Assembly: GCA_035497635.1 (NCBI GenBank)
Contig: DATJDB010000234.1
Span: 1 to 19,684, forward strand
DNA length: 19,684 bases
Reading direction: 5' to 3'
From: Serpens sp035497635
GTDB taxonomy: Bacteria; Pseudomonadota; Gammaproteobacteria; Pseudomonadales; Pseudomonadaceae
Shown here: in pieces, positions 1 through 7,833 of the stretch
Numbering within the stretch: the stretch's first letter is position 1
How the letters are laid out: each line of letters starts with the position of its first letter
The notes under the pieces: model-generated
What the model was told of the DNA's origin: nothing
The model's database searches: none
What the model saw: only the letters and a program-made list of their open reading frames with translations
Program-made: the position numbers and the translations under genes

Positions 1-951
1 GCCGGCGCGGACATCGTGCGCGTTTCGGTGCCGGACATGGACGCCGCCGAAGCCTTCGGTCGCATCAAGCAGCAGGTGAATGTGCCGCTGGTGGCGGACA
101 TCCACTTCGACTACCTGATCGCCCTGCGCGTCGCCGAACTGGGCGTCGACTGCCTGCGCATCAACCCGGGCAACATCGGCCGTGAAGATCGCGTGCGTGC
201 GGTGGTGGATGCCGCCCGCGACAAGGGCATCCCGATCCGTATCGGCGTCAACGCCGGTTCGCTGGAGAAGGACCTGCAGAAGAAATACGGCGAGCCGACC
301 CCGCAGGCCCTGCTGGAGTCCGCGCTGCGCCATGTCGAGCACCTGGATCGTCTGGACTTCCAGGACTTCAAGGTCAGCGTCAAGGCCTCCGACGTGTTCA
401 TGGCCGTGGAAGCCTACCGCCTGCTCGCCAAGCAGATCGTGCAGCCCCTGCACCTGGGCATCACCGAAGCCGGCGGCCTGCGCTCCGGCACCGTCAAGTC
501 GGCGGTCGGCCTGGGCATGCTGCTGGCCGAAGGCATTGGCGACACCATCCGCATCTCCCTGGCCGCCGATCCGGTGGAGGAGATCAAGGTCGGTTTCGAC
601 ATCCTCAAGTCCCTGCGCCTGCGCTCGCGTGGCATCAACTTCATCGCCTGCCCGAGCTGCTCGCGGCAGAACTTCGATGTGGTCAAGACCATGAACGAGC
701 TGGAACAGCGCGTCGAGGACCTGCTGGTGCCGCTGGATGTGGCGGTAATCGGCTGCGTGGTGAATGGGCCGGGCGAAGCCAAGGAGGCCCACATCGGCCT
801 GACCGGCGGTACGCCCAACCTGATCTACATCGACGGCAAGCCGGCCCAGAAGCTGACCAATGACAATCTGGTGGATGAGCTGGAACAGCTGATCCGCCGC
901 AAGGCAGCCGAAAAAGTGGCGGCCGACGCCGCGCTGATCGCGCGCAGCTGA
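1..951 (+). CDS. ispG: IspG, (E)-4-hydroxy-3-methylbut-2-enyl-diphosphate synthase (5' end missing)
   Basis: This enzyme performs the penultimate step of the MEP isoprenoid pathway in the cytoplasm, reductively converting MEcPP to HMBPP with a 4Fe-4S cluster. The open frame runs in from base 1, so the start lies outside the window. About 316 residues are present, and family members are about 370, so roughly 55 N-terminal residues are missing. The TIM-barrel part contains RINPGNIG and GVNAGSLEKDL. The C-terminal cluster domain shows CPSCSRQNFD and CVVNGPGEA, which carry the cluster-ligand cysteines. The stop codon is 15 bases before hisS, and the intervening TAAGGA serves hisS, so the two are almost certainly co-transcribed. 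In enterobacteria rodZ precedes ispG, but that region is not visible here. The identification is secure. Confidence 0.97.
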   Translation, partial: AGADIVRVSVPDMDAAEAFGRIKQQVNVPLVADIHFDYLIALRVAELGVDCLRINPGNIGREDRVRAVVDAARDKGIPIRIGVNAGSLEKDLQKKYGEPTPQALLESALRHVEHLDRLDFQDFKVSVKASDVFMAVEAYRLLAKQIVQPLHLGITEAGGLRSGTVKSAVGLGMLLAEGIGDTIRISLAADPVEEIKVGFDILKSLRLRSRGINFIACPSCSRQNFDVVKTMNELEQRVEDLLVPLDVAVIGCVVNGPGEAKEAHIGLTGGTPNLIYIDGKPAQKLTNDNLVDELEQLIRRKAAEKVAADAALIARS

Positions 952-966
952 AGTTAAGGAATTTTC

Positions 967-2253
967 GTGAGCAAGACCCTGCAAGCCATCCGTGGCATGA
1001 ACGACATCCTGCCGGCACAGACGCCGGCCTGGCGCTACCTGGAAGGCACCTTTGCCGAGCTGCTGGACAGCTACGGCTACAACGAAATCCGCCTGCCCAT
1101 CGTCGAGTACACCGAGCTGTTCGCCCGCGGCATTGGCGAAGGCACCGACGTGGTGGACAAGGAGATGTACACCTTCCTGGACCGCAACGAGGAATCCCTC
1201 ACCCTGCGTCCGGAGGGTACCGCCGGCTGTGTGCGCGCCGTGCTGGAGCATGGGCTGTCCGGCGGTGGCCAGGTGCAGAAGCTCTGGTACATGGGGCCGA
1301 TGTTCCGCTACGAGAAGCCGCAGAAGGGCCGTTACCGCCAGTTCCACCAGATCGGCGTGGAGGTTTTCAACCAGCCCGGTCCGGACATCGACGCCGAGCT
1401 GATCATTCTCACCGCCCGTCTGTGGAAACAGCTGGGCATGGCCGACGCCGTGACCCTGCAACTCAACAGTCTGGGTTCCAGCGAGGCTCGCGCCCGCTAC
1501 CGCGACGCGCTGGTGGAGTACCTCAGGGCGCGCTTCGAGCAGCTGGACGAGGACAGCCAGCGCCGCCTGACCACCAATCCGCTGCGTATTCTGGACAGCA
1601 AGAACGCCCAGACCCAGGCGCTGCTGGCCGATGCGCCGACGCTGATCGACTACCTGGACGACGAATCGAAAGTGCATTTCGATGGTTTGCGGGCCCGTCT
1701 GGATGCCGTCGGCATCGCCTATCAGATCAATCCGAAGCTGGTGCGTGGCCTGGACTATTACGGCCGTACCGTCTTCGAGTGGGTCACCGACAAGCTGGGT
1801 TCCCAGGGTACCGTGTGTGCCGGTGGCCGCTACGACGGCCTGGTGACCCAGTTCGGCGGCAAGCCGACCCCGGGCGTCGGGTTCGCCATGGGTGTGGAGC
1901 GCCTGGTGTTGCTGCTGGAAACCCTCGGTCTGGTGCCGGCTGAACTGTCGCGCGCGCCCCATGCCTATATCTGCGCTTTCGGTGAAGCGGCGGAGCTTGC
2001 CGCGCTGCAGCTCGCCGAGCGGTTGCGTGATAATCTGCCCGGCCTGCGCGTACTGGTGAATGCCGGCGCCGGCAGCTTCAAGAGCCAGTTCAAGAAGGCC
2101 GACAAGAGCGGTGCTTACTACGCCCTGATCATGGGCGAGGACGAACTGGCGCAGCGCATGGTCGGCGTCAAGCCGCTGCGCGACGACAGCGAACAACAGA
2201 ATATTGGCTGGGATGCACTGGCCGGCCATCTGGCCGCGTTGCTGCGCGCCTGA
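967..2253 (+). CDS. hisS: Histidyl-tRNA synthetase
   Basis: HisRS is a class II aminoacyl-tRNA synthetase that charges tRNA-His in the cytoplasm. The 428-residue product has the usual full length. Class II motif 2 is visible as MFRYEKPQKGRYRQFHQIG. The histidine-specific signatures are LVRGLDYYGRTVFEW and AGGRYDGLV, and motif 3 is GVGFAMGVERL. The C-terminal anticodon-binding domain follows, with FKSQFKKADKSGAYYALI. The start is GTG, chosen because TAAGGA ends 6 bases upstream and the N-terminus SKTLQAIRGMNDILP matches the family. It lies 15 bases after ispG and 20 bases before yfgM, as part of one operon. Confidence 0.98.
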   Translation: MSKTLQAIRGMNDILPAQTPAWRYLEGTFAELLDSYGYNEIRLPIVEYTELFARGIGEGTDVVDKEMYTFLDRNEESLTLRPEGTAGCVRAVLEHGLSGGGQVQKLWYMGPMFRYEKPQKGRYRQFHQIGVEVFNQPGPDIDAELIILTARLWKQLGMADAVTLQLNSLGSSEARARYRDALVEYLRARFEQLDEDSQRRLTTNPLRILDSKNAQTQALLADAPTLIDYLDDESKVHFDGLRARLDAVGIAYQINPKLVRGLDYYGRTVFEWVTDKLGSQGTVCAGGRYDGLVTQFGGKPTPGVGFAMGVERLVLLLETLGLVPAELSRAPHAYICAFGEAAELAALQLAERLRDNLPGLRVLVNAGAGSFKSQFKKADKSGAYYALIMGEDELAQRMVGVKPLRDDSEQQNIGWDALAGHLAALLRA

Positions 2254-2273
2254 AACGCATAAGGAGAATCCGG

Positions 2274-2912
2274 GTGAACATGACTGAAGACGAACAGATC
2301 TCCAGCCTGAAGGAATGGTGGAGCCGCAACGGCATGCCGCTGGTCACCGGTGGGCTGCTGGCCGTGGCCGTGGTATTCGGCTGGCAGGCCTGGCAGAACC
2401 ATCAGACCAACAAGGCGCACGGCGCGTCGCTGGTTTACCAGCAGCTGGTGGAAACCGCGCTGGGCAGTGAACAGCCGGACACCGCACAGGTCGCCGAGCT
2501 GTCTGCGCAACTGAAGAAGGAATTCGGCGGTACTCATTACGCCCAGTTCGGCAGCCTGTTCGTCGCCAAGGTGGCGGTCAATGCCGGTCAGCTGGACGAA
2601 GCCGCCGCCGAGCTGCGTGCCGTGCTGGACAAGCCGGCCAGCGCCGACCTGGAAGAGCTGGCCCGCCAGCGCCTGGCCCGCGTGCTGAGCGCCCAGGGCA
2701 AGGGCGAGGAAGGCCTGGCCCTGCTGAATGGCGAGGTCAACACGGCCTACCTGGCCGGCCGCGAGGAACTGCGTGGCGACCTGCTGCTGCAACTGGGCCG
2801 CAAGCAGGAGGCATTCGCCGCCTACAGCAAGGCCAAGGACGCGCTGCCGGTCAACGGTGCCGCCGGCACCCTGCAGCTCAAGCTGGACGACCTGGCCAAC
2901 GGAGACGCCTGA
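2274..2912 (+). CDS. yfgM: YfgM-like inner-membrane protein with TPR-like periplasmic domain
   Basis: YfgM is a single-pass inner-membrane protein. In E. coli it associates with the SecYEG translocon and PpiD and helps hand over periplasmic clients. The product is 212 residues. It has a short cytoplasmic N-terminus (MTEDEQISSLKEWW), one membrane helix at about residues 22-40 (PLVTGGLLAVAVVFGWQAW), and an alanine- and leucine-rich helical region typical of the family's TPR-like fold. I chose the GTG start because AAGGAG at 2261-2266 sits 7 bases upstream; the ATG at 2280 would be 13 bases away. The stop codon is one base before the GTG of bamB, so the two are tightly coupled. Function is taken from the E. 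coli family and was not tested here. Confidence 0.9.
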   Translation: MNMTEDEQISSLKEWWSRNGMPLVTGGLLAVAVVFGWQAWQNHQTNKAHGASLVYQQLVETALGSEQPDTAQVAELSAQLKKEFGGTHYAQFGSLFVAKVAVNAGQLDEAAAELRAVLDKPASADLEELARQRLARVLSAQGKGEEGLALLNGEVNTAYLAGREELRGDLLLQLGRKQEAFAAYSKAKDALPVNGAAGTLQLKLDDLANGDA

Positions 2913-2913
2913 C

Positions 2914-4056
2914 GTGAGAACCCCCTGGACCTGGGCGCTGCTGTTCAGCCTTGCCGTTGTGGCCGGTTGCGGCAGTTCGAGCAAGAAGGAACTGCCGCCG
3001 GCCGATCTGCCCGACTTCGAGGCGGAGCTGACGCTGCGCAAGGAATGGAGTCGCTCGATCGGCGACGGCCAGGGGGATCTGTTCAATCGCCTGGCGCCGG
3101 CGGTGGATGGCGAGCGCATCTTCGCCGCCGATGCCGACGGTCGCGTGCAGGCCATGGATCGCCTGACCGGCAAGGTGCTGTGGAAGACGAAGCTCAAGCT
3201 GCCGGTTTCCGGCGGCGTGGGCGCCGGTCACGGCCTGGTGCTGGTCGGTACGCTGAAAGGCGAAGTGATTGCCCTGGATGCTGAAAGCGGCGAACAGCGC
3301 TGGCAGGCCAAGGCCACCAGCGAAGTGCTGTCCGCGCCGGTCACCAACGGTGATGTGGTGGTGGTGCAGACCCAGGACGACCGTCTGATCGGCCTGGATG
3401 CCGCCAGCGGCGCACAGCGCTGGATTCATGAAAGTTCGCCGGCGGTGCTGACCCTGCGTGGCACCGGCGCGCCGCTGCTGACCAACGATCTGGCCATTGC
3501 CGGCCTGTCCAGCGGCAAGGTGATTGCCGTCGATGCACGGCGCGGTCTGCCGGTCTGGGAGCAGCGCGTCGCGGTGCCTCAGGGGCGCTCCGAGCTGGAA
3601 CGCATCATCGATATCGACGGCGGCCTGCTGCTGTCGGGCAGCACCGTCTATGTGGTCAGTTATCAGGGCCGCCTGGCGGCGCTGGATCTGAACAGCGGCC
3701 GAGTGCTCTGGCAGCGCGAGGCCTCCAGTTCGGTCGGTGTCGCCCAGGGCTTCGGCAGTGTGTATGTCAGCCTGGCCAACGGCACGCTGGAGGGCATCGA
3801 CGAGCGCTCCACCACCGCGCTGTGGAGCAACGATCAACTGGCGCGTCGCCAGCTGTCCGCGCCGGAAGTGTTTTCCAGCTATGTGGCGCTGGGTGACTAC
3901 GAGGGTTATCTGCACCTGGTCAGCCAGGTGGATGGCCGCTTCGTCGCCCGTACTCGTGTCGACAGTGACGGCCTGCGCGCCCGGCCGATCGCCGTGGGTG
4001 GCTGGCTGTATGTTTACGGCGACGGCGGCAAGCTGATGGCGCTGACCATCAAATAG
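2914..4056 (+). CDS. bamB: BamB, outer-membrane protein assembly factor lipoprotein
   Basis: BamB is the beta-propeller lipoprotein subunit of the BAM complex, which folds beta-barrel proteins into the outer membrane. The product is 380 residues, close to the family length. It starts with a lipoprotein signal peptide ending in the lipobox VAGC (Cys19). The +2 residue is Gly rather than Asp, consistent with outer-membrane sorting. PQQ-like propeller blades recur as GKVLWKTK, GEQRWQAK, GAQRWIHE, GLPVWEQR and GRVLWQRE. The frame extends upstream inside yfgM, but the GTG at 2914 is supported by the signal peptide and by GGAGA about 8 bases upstream. A terminator follows at 4097. In many gammaproteobacteria bamB is followed by der, as here. 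Confidence 0.96.
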   Translation: MRTPWTWALLFSLAVVAGCGSSSKKELPPADLPDFEAELTLRKEWSRSIGDGQGDLFNRLAPAVDGERIFAADADGRVQAMDRLTGKVLWKTKLKLPVSGGVGAGHGLVLVGTLKGEVIALDAESGEQRWQAKATSEVLSAPVTNGDVVVVQTQDDRLIGLDAASGAQRWIHESSPAVLTLRGTGAPLLTNDLAIAGLSSGKVIAVDARRGLPVWEQRVAVPQGRSELERIIDIDGGLLLSGSTVYVVSYQGRLAALDLNSGRVLWQREASSSVGVAQGFGSVYVSLANGTLEGIDERSTTALWSNDQLARRQLSAPEVFSSYVALGDYEGYLHLVSQVDGRFVARTRVDSDGLRARPIAVGGWLYVYGDGGKLMALTIK

Positions 4057-4096
4057 CGGACTGGCGCGCACCCGCGTGTCGCCGCTCTGAATGATC

Positions 4097-4128
4097 GGCC
4101 GCTGCCCTGGCAGCGGCCTTCGTGTTTT
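4097..4128 (+). terminator. Rho-independent terminator after bamB
   Basis: GGCCGCTGCC and GGCAGCGGCC form a perfect 10-bp inverted repeat with only CT between them (in practice a 9-bp stem with a 4-base loop). TTCGTGTTTT follows directly. It should end most transcription of ispG-hisS-yfgM-bamB before der. Confidence 0.8.
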
Positions 4129-4152
4129 CCGATTTTTAAAGTGGAGAGCCGC

Positions 4153-5625
4153 ATGGTTCCCGTAATTGCCCTGGTCGGCCGTCCCAACGTGGGCAAATCG
4201 ACTCTGTTCAACCGCCTGACCCGTTCCCGCAACGCCATCGTCGCCGAATTCGCCGGCCTGACCCGTGACCGCCAGTATGGCGAAGCCAAGTGGCAGGGGC
4301 GCACCTACATCGTCGTCGACACCGGCGGCATCACCGGTGACGAGGAAGGCATTGACGCCAAGATGGCCGAGCAATCCTTGCTGGCCATCGAGGAAGCCGA
4401 TGCGGTGCTGTTTATCGTTGACTCGCGCGCCGGCCTGACTGCCGGCGACGAGCTGATTGCCGAGCACCTGCGCAAGCGCAACAAGCGCTACTTCCTGATT
4501 GCCAACAAGGTGGATACCGTCGATCCGGACCTGGCGCGTGCCGAGTTTAGCCCGCTGGGCCTGGGCGATGCGCTGCCCATCGCCGCCGCCCATGGCCGTG
4601 GCATCCAGCCGATGCTGGAAGAAGTGCTGGGCGTGTTCCCCCGGGACGACGAGGCCGAAGCGCTGGAAGCCGCGGCGCGGGAAAACGTCGCCGAAGGCGA
4701 GGAGGCCGCGCGGATTCCCGGCCCGAGCGAGAAGGACGGCATCAAGATCGCCATCATCGGTCGCCCCAACGTTGGCAAATCCACGCTGGTCAACCGCATG
4801 CTTGGTGAGGATCGCGTGGTGGTCTACGACCAGGCGGGCACCACGCGCGACAGCATCTACATCCCGTTCCAGCGCGACGAGGAAAAGTACACGCTAATCG
4901 ACACCGCCGGTGTGCGCCGGCGCGGCAAGATCTTCGAGGCCGTCGAGAAGTTCTCGGTCGTGAAGACTCTGCAGGCCATCCAGGACGCCAACGTGGTGGT
5001 GTTCGTCATGGATGCTCGCGAGGGTGTGGTCGACCATGACCTCAACCTGCTCGGCTTCGTGTTGGAGACCGGCCGCGCACTGGTCATCGCGTTGAACAAG
5101 TGGGACGGCATGGAACCGTCCGAACGCGATTATGTGAAGAAGGAGCTGGAGCGCCGGCTGTTCTTCGTCGACTTCGCCGACATCCATTTCATCTCCGCGC
5201 TGCATGGCACGGGCGTGGGGAATCTGTACAAATCAGTGCAGGCCGCATTCACCTCGGCGGTCACCCGCTGGCCCACCAGCCGCCTGACCCGCGTCCTCGA
5301 AGACGCCGTGCAGGTTCACCAGCCGCCGCTGGTCAACGGCCACCGCATCAAGCTGCGCTACGCGCACCTGGGCGGTGCCAACCCGCCGCTGATCATCATC
5401 CACGGCAACCAGGTGGAATCGGTGCCCAAGTCGTACATCCGCTACCTGGAGAACACCTTCCGCAAGGTGCTCAAGCTGGTGGGTACGCCGATCCGCATCG
5501 AATTCAAGGGCGGCGAGAACCCCTACGAGGGCAAGAAGAACTCGCTCTCCGACCGCCAGGTGAACAAGAAGCGCCGCCTCATGGCCCACCACAAGAAGGC
5601 CGAGAAGAAGCGCAAGAAGAAGTAA
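4153..5625 (+). CDS. der: Der (EngA), ribosome-assembly GTPase with two G domains
   Basis: Der is an essential GTPase with two tandem G domains that acts in maturation of the 50S ribosomal subunit. Both P-loops are visible as the identical motif GRPNVGKST, at residues 9-17 and 203-211. The NKxD boxes read NKVD and NKWD, and DTGG and DTAG are the G3 motifs. A C-terminal KH-like domain is followed by a very lysine-rich tail (HHKKAEKKRKKK). The frame is open from a GTG at 4141. ATG 4153 is preferred because GGAGAG lies just upstream and MVPVIALVGRPNVGKS is the usual N-terminus. The product is 490 residues. A terminator lies between bamB and this gene, so it probably has its own promoter, which I could not place. 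Confidence 0.97.
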   Translation: MVPVIALVGRPNVGKSTLFNRLTRSRNAIVAEFAGLTRDRQYGEAKWQGRTYIVVDTGGITGDEEGIDAKMAEQSLLAIEEADAVLFIVDSRAGLTAGDELIAEHLRKRNKRYFLIANKVDTVDPDLARAEFSPLGLGDALPIAAAHGRGIQPMLEEVLGVFPRDDEAEALEAAARENVAEGEEAARIPGPSEKDGIKIAIIGRPNVGKSTLVNRMLGEDRVVVYDQAGTTRDSIYIPFQRDEEKYTLIDTAGVRRRGKIFEAVEKFSVVKTLQAIQDANVVVFVMDAREGVVDHDLNLLGFVLETGRALVIALNKWDGMEPSERDYVKKELERRLFFVDFADIHFISALHGTGVGNLYKSVQAAFTSAVTRWPTSRLTRVLEDAVQVHQPPLVNGHRIKLRYAHLGGANPPLIIIHGNQVESVPKSYIRYLENTFRKVLKLVGTPIRIEFKGGENPYEGKKNSLSDRQVNKKRRLMAHHKKAEKKRKKK

Positions 5626-5640
5626 CCGGCGCCGGCTCCA

Positions 5641-5713
5641 CTGTGGGAGCGGACTCGTCCGCGAGCTTTCCCTGGCTGATCCCAGAAGCTCGCGAATGAA
5701 TTCGCTCCCACAG
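5641..5713. repeat. REP inverted pair (REPIN-like) after der
   Basis: Two 28-base arms, 5641-5668 and 5686-5713, are imperfect inverted copies around a 17-base middle. Each arm starts from the outside with CTGTGGGAGCG and contains its own small palindrome: GCGGAC-TC-GTCCGC on the left, and GCGAAT-TC-ATTCGC in the right arm read outside-in. The outer GTGG matches the leader tetranucleotide typical of REP elements. The pair begins 16 bases after the der stop and could fold into a long hairpin that protects or ends the der transcript. Confidence 0.85.
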
Positions 5714-5736
5714 GTTCCCCGCAGACCGTCTCCCGC

Positions 5737-5766
5737 TTGCACCTTCCCGCTTCCCGCTTCTATGCT
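5737..5766 (+). promoter_or_regulatory. Possible sigma-70 promoter of the ybdL-yafV unit
   Basis: TTGCAC (5737-5742) and TATGCT (5761-5766) are separated by 18 bases. A start site near 5773 would leave a leader of about 24 bases before the ATG at 5797. The match is moderate, and the repeated CTTCCCG in the spacer may be coincidental. Confidence 0.4.
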
Positions 5767-5796
5767 CGATGCCCCGTTTCCCTGGCGTCGAAGCCC

Positions 5797-6948
5797 ATGA
5801 TCCACAGCAAGCTGCCCCACGTCGGCACCACCATCTTCACCACCATGTCCCAGCTGGCCGCGCAGGTCGGGGCGATCAACCTGTCCCAGGGCTTCCCCGA
5901 TTTCGACGGTCCCGATGCCTTGCGTGAGGCGGCCGGTCGGCACGTGATGGCCGGGCATAATCAGTACGCACCGATGACCGGGCTGCCGGCGCTGCGCGAG
6001 CAGGTGGCGGCCAAGGTCGCACGGCTGTACGGGCGTCAGGCCAGTCCGGACAGCGAGATCACCATCACCCCCGGCGCTACCCAGGCGATCTTCTGCGCCA
6101 TCCAGGCGGTGGTGCGCAGTGGCGATGAGGTGATCGTCTTCGATCCCTGCTACGACAGCTACGAACCCGCGGTGCAACTGGCTGGGGGTCGCTGCATTCA
6201 TCTGCCGCTGAGCCAGCCGGCTTTTGGTATCGACTGGCAGCGCCTGCAGGATGCGCTGAGCCCGCGCACCCGGCTGGTCATCCTCAACAGCCCGCACAAC
6301 CCCAGTGGCGCATTGCTGGAACGCGCCGATCTGGAGCGCCTGGCCAGCCTGTTGCGGGGTCGCGAGGACATTTACCTGCTCAGCGATGAGGTCTACGAGC
6401 ACCTGGTGTTCGACGGCCGCGAACATGCCAGCCTGCTGCGCCACGATGAGCTGTACGCGCGCGCCTTTGTGGTCAGCTCGTTCGGCAAGACCTACCACGT
6501 CACCGGCTGGAAGACCGGCTACGTGGTGGCGCCGCCGGCGCTCACCGCCGAGCTGCGCAAGGTGCACCAGTACGTGAGCTTCACCGGCGTCACGCCGCTG
6601 CAATGGGCGCTGGCCGACTACATGGCCGCCTATCCGCAACATGTCGATGAACTGCCGGACTTTTACCAGGCCAAGCGTGACCTGTTCTGCGGCCTGCTAG
6701 CCGAGTCGCGCTTCCGCTTCACGCCAACGCCGAGCACCTATTTCCAGCTTGCCGATTATTCGGCGATTCGCCCGGATCTGGATGATGTGGCCATGAGTGA
6801 GTGGCTGACTCGTGAACACGGTGTGGCCTGCATTCCGGTGTCGGTGTTCTACCAGACGCCGCCGGAAGACCTTCGCCTGGTACGGTTCTGCTTTGCCAAG
6901 CGCGAGGATACCCTGCGTCAGGCGGCCGAAAAGTTGTGCGCCCTGTGA
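5797..6948 (+). CDS. ybdL: YbdL-like PLP-dependent methionine (glutamine-type) aminotransferase
   Basis: This is a class I/II fold-type I aminotransferase closely resembling E. coli YbdL, which prefers methionine and uses the 2-oxo acid KMTB. The 383-residue product begins SKLPHVGTTIFTTMS and has the signatures INLSQGFPDFDGP, NQYAPMTGLPALRE, FDPCYDSYEP, NSPHNPSGALL and SDEVYEHLVF. The PLP-binding lysine is Lys231 in SSFGKTYHVTGWKTGY. The frame is open 60 bases further upstream. ATG 5797 is preferred because it matches the YbdL N-terminus, although its ribosome-binding site is weak. The omega-amidase gene starts 25 bases after its stop. Together they suggest transamination of KMTB to methionine with glutamine as donor. 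Substrate preference is inferred from the family. Confidence 0.9.
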   Translation: MIHSKLPHVGTTIFTTMSQLAAQVGAINLSQGFPDFDGPDALREAAGRHVMAGHNQYAPMTGLPALREQVAAKVARLYGRQASPDSEITITPGATQAIFCAIQAVVRSGDEVIVFDPCYDSYEPAVQLAGGRCIHLPLSQPAFGIDWQRLQDALSPRTRLVILNSPHNPSGALLERADLERLASLLRGREDIYLLSDEVYEHLVFDGREHASLLRHDELYARAFVVSSFGKTYHVTGWKTGYVVAPPALTAELRKVHQYVSFTGVTPLQWALADYMAAYPQHVDELPDFYQAKRDLFCGLLAESRFRFTPTPSTYFQLADYSAIRPDLDDVAMSEWLTREHGVACIPVSVFYQTPPEDLRLVRFCFAKREDTLRQAAEKLCAL

Positions 6949-6973
6949 TGCCGATTGGCTGCGAGGAATGCAA

Positions 6974-7759
6974 ATGAGCGATAAACCCGACCTGCGTCTG
7001 GCCCTGGTGCAGACCGATCTGGCCTGGCACGACGCGCAGGCCAACCGTGCGCGGTTCGCGCAGTTGCTGGACCAGGCGCGCGGCGCCGATCTGATCATCC
7101 TCCCGGAGATGTTCACCACCGGCTTTTCCATGCAGTCGGCGACATTGGCCGAGCCGGAGGAGGGCGCCAGCCAAGTTTGGTTGCGCGAACAGGCCGAGCG
7201 GTTGCAGGCGGTGGTCACCGGCACGCTGATCGTTCAGGCGGCGGATGGCAGCTACCGCAACCGTCTGTTGTGGGCGCAGCCAGATGGACAGGTGTTGCAC
7301 TACGACAAGCGCCATCTGTTTCGCATGGCGGGTGAACACGAGCACTTCACCGCCGGCGACGAGCAGGCGCTGTTCGAGATCAAGGGCTGGCGCGTGCGCC
7401 CGCTGATTTGCTACGACCTGCGCTTCCCGGTCTGGAGCCGCGACCCGGAAAGCACCGATCTGCTGTTCTACACCGCCAACTGGCCGGCGGCCCGGCGCAA
7501 TGCCTGGAACCGCCTGCTGCCGGCGCGGGCCATCGAGAACCTCTGCTACGTGGCGGGCATCAACCGGGTTGGCGTCGATGGCCAGGGTTATCCCTACAGC
7601 GGCGACAGCCAGGTGCTGGATTTCCTTGGCGACAGCCTGCTGGATGCGGGGGAGGGCGACGGCGTGTTCCAGGTCAGCCTGAATGCCGAGAAGCTGGCGC
7701 GCTTCCGCGAACGCTTTCCGGCGTGGCGGGATGCGGACGGGTTTGCATTAAAGGCATGA
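6974..7759 (+). CDS. yafV: YafV/Nit2-like omega-amidase (nitrilase superfamily)
   Basis: This carbon-nitrogen hydrolase closely resembles E. coli YafV. That family removes the amide of 2-oxoglutaramate or 2-oxosuccinamate, giving 2-oxo acid and ammonia. The 261-residue product shows the full nitrilase triad: Glu45 in ILPEMFTTGFSM, Lys112 in YDKRHLFRMAGEHEH, and Cys146 in LICYDLRFPVWSRD. ARAIENLCYVAGINRVG is the conserved late motif. Two close ATGs exist. ATG 6974 is preferred because GAGG lies 7 bases upstream, whereas ATG 6968 would leave only 1 base. The product of glutamine transamination by the upstream enzyme is the expected substrate, which would pull that reversible reaction forward. 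A REP-type repeat begins 9 bases after the stop. Confidence 0.9.
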   Translation: MSDKPDLRLALVQTDLAWHDAQANRARFAQLLDQARGADLIILPEMFTTGFSMQSATLAEPEEGASQVWLREQAERLQAVVTGTLIVQAADGSYRNRLLWAQPDGQVLHYDKRHLFRMAGEHEHFTAGDEQALFEIKGWRVRPLICYDLRFPVWSRDPESTDLLFYTANWPAARRNAWNRLLPARAIENLCYVAGINRVGVDGQGYPYSGDSQVLDFLGDSLLDAGEGDGVFQVSLNAEKLARFRERFPAWRDADGFALKA

Positions 7760-7768
7760 GCCTGGCCC

Positions 7769-7833
7769 GTAGGGCGGGTGAAACCCGCCAGGGCCACCCG
7801 CGCTGAAGACACGGCGGGTTGCACCCGCCCTAC
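7769..7833. repeat. GTAGGGCGGG-type inverted palindrome between convergent genes
   Basis: The left arm 7769-7789 and right arm 7813-7833 are 21-base inverted copies differing at one base. Each begins from the outside with GTAGGGCGGGTG. Each arm also contains an internal palindrome, GGCGGGT / ACCCGCC, around a GAA or GCA loop. The leader GTAG fits REP elements. The element separates yafV (+) from the convergent transporter gene (-), so it may serve as a bidirectional 3' hairpin. Its right edge overlaps the transporter stop codon. Confidence 0.8.

Noticed and set aside
2878..4593. 571-codon open frame on the minus strand across bamB and der
   Set aside because: It lies fully antisense to two well-recognised genes. 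Its sequence is low-complexity (rich in Gln, Ala, Gly and His), which is the usual by-product of high-GC codon use, and it has no ribosome-binding site or family motif.
5233..6642. 469-codon minus-strand open frame across der and the aminotransferase gene
   Set aside because: It is antisense to two clear genes and passes through the REP pair, which a real coding region would not be expected to do.
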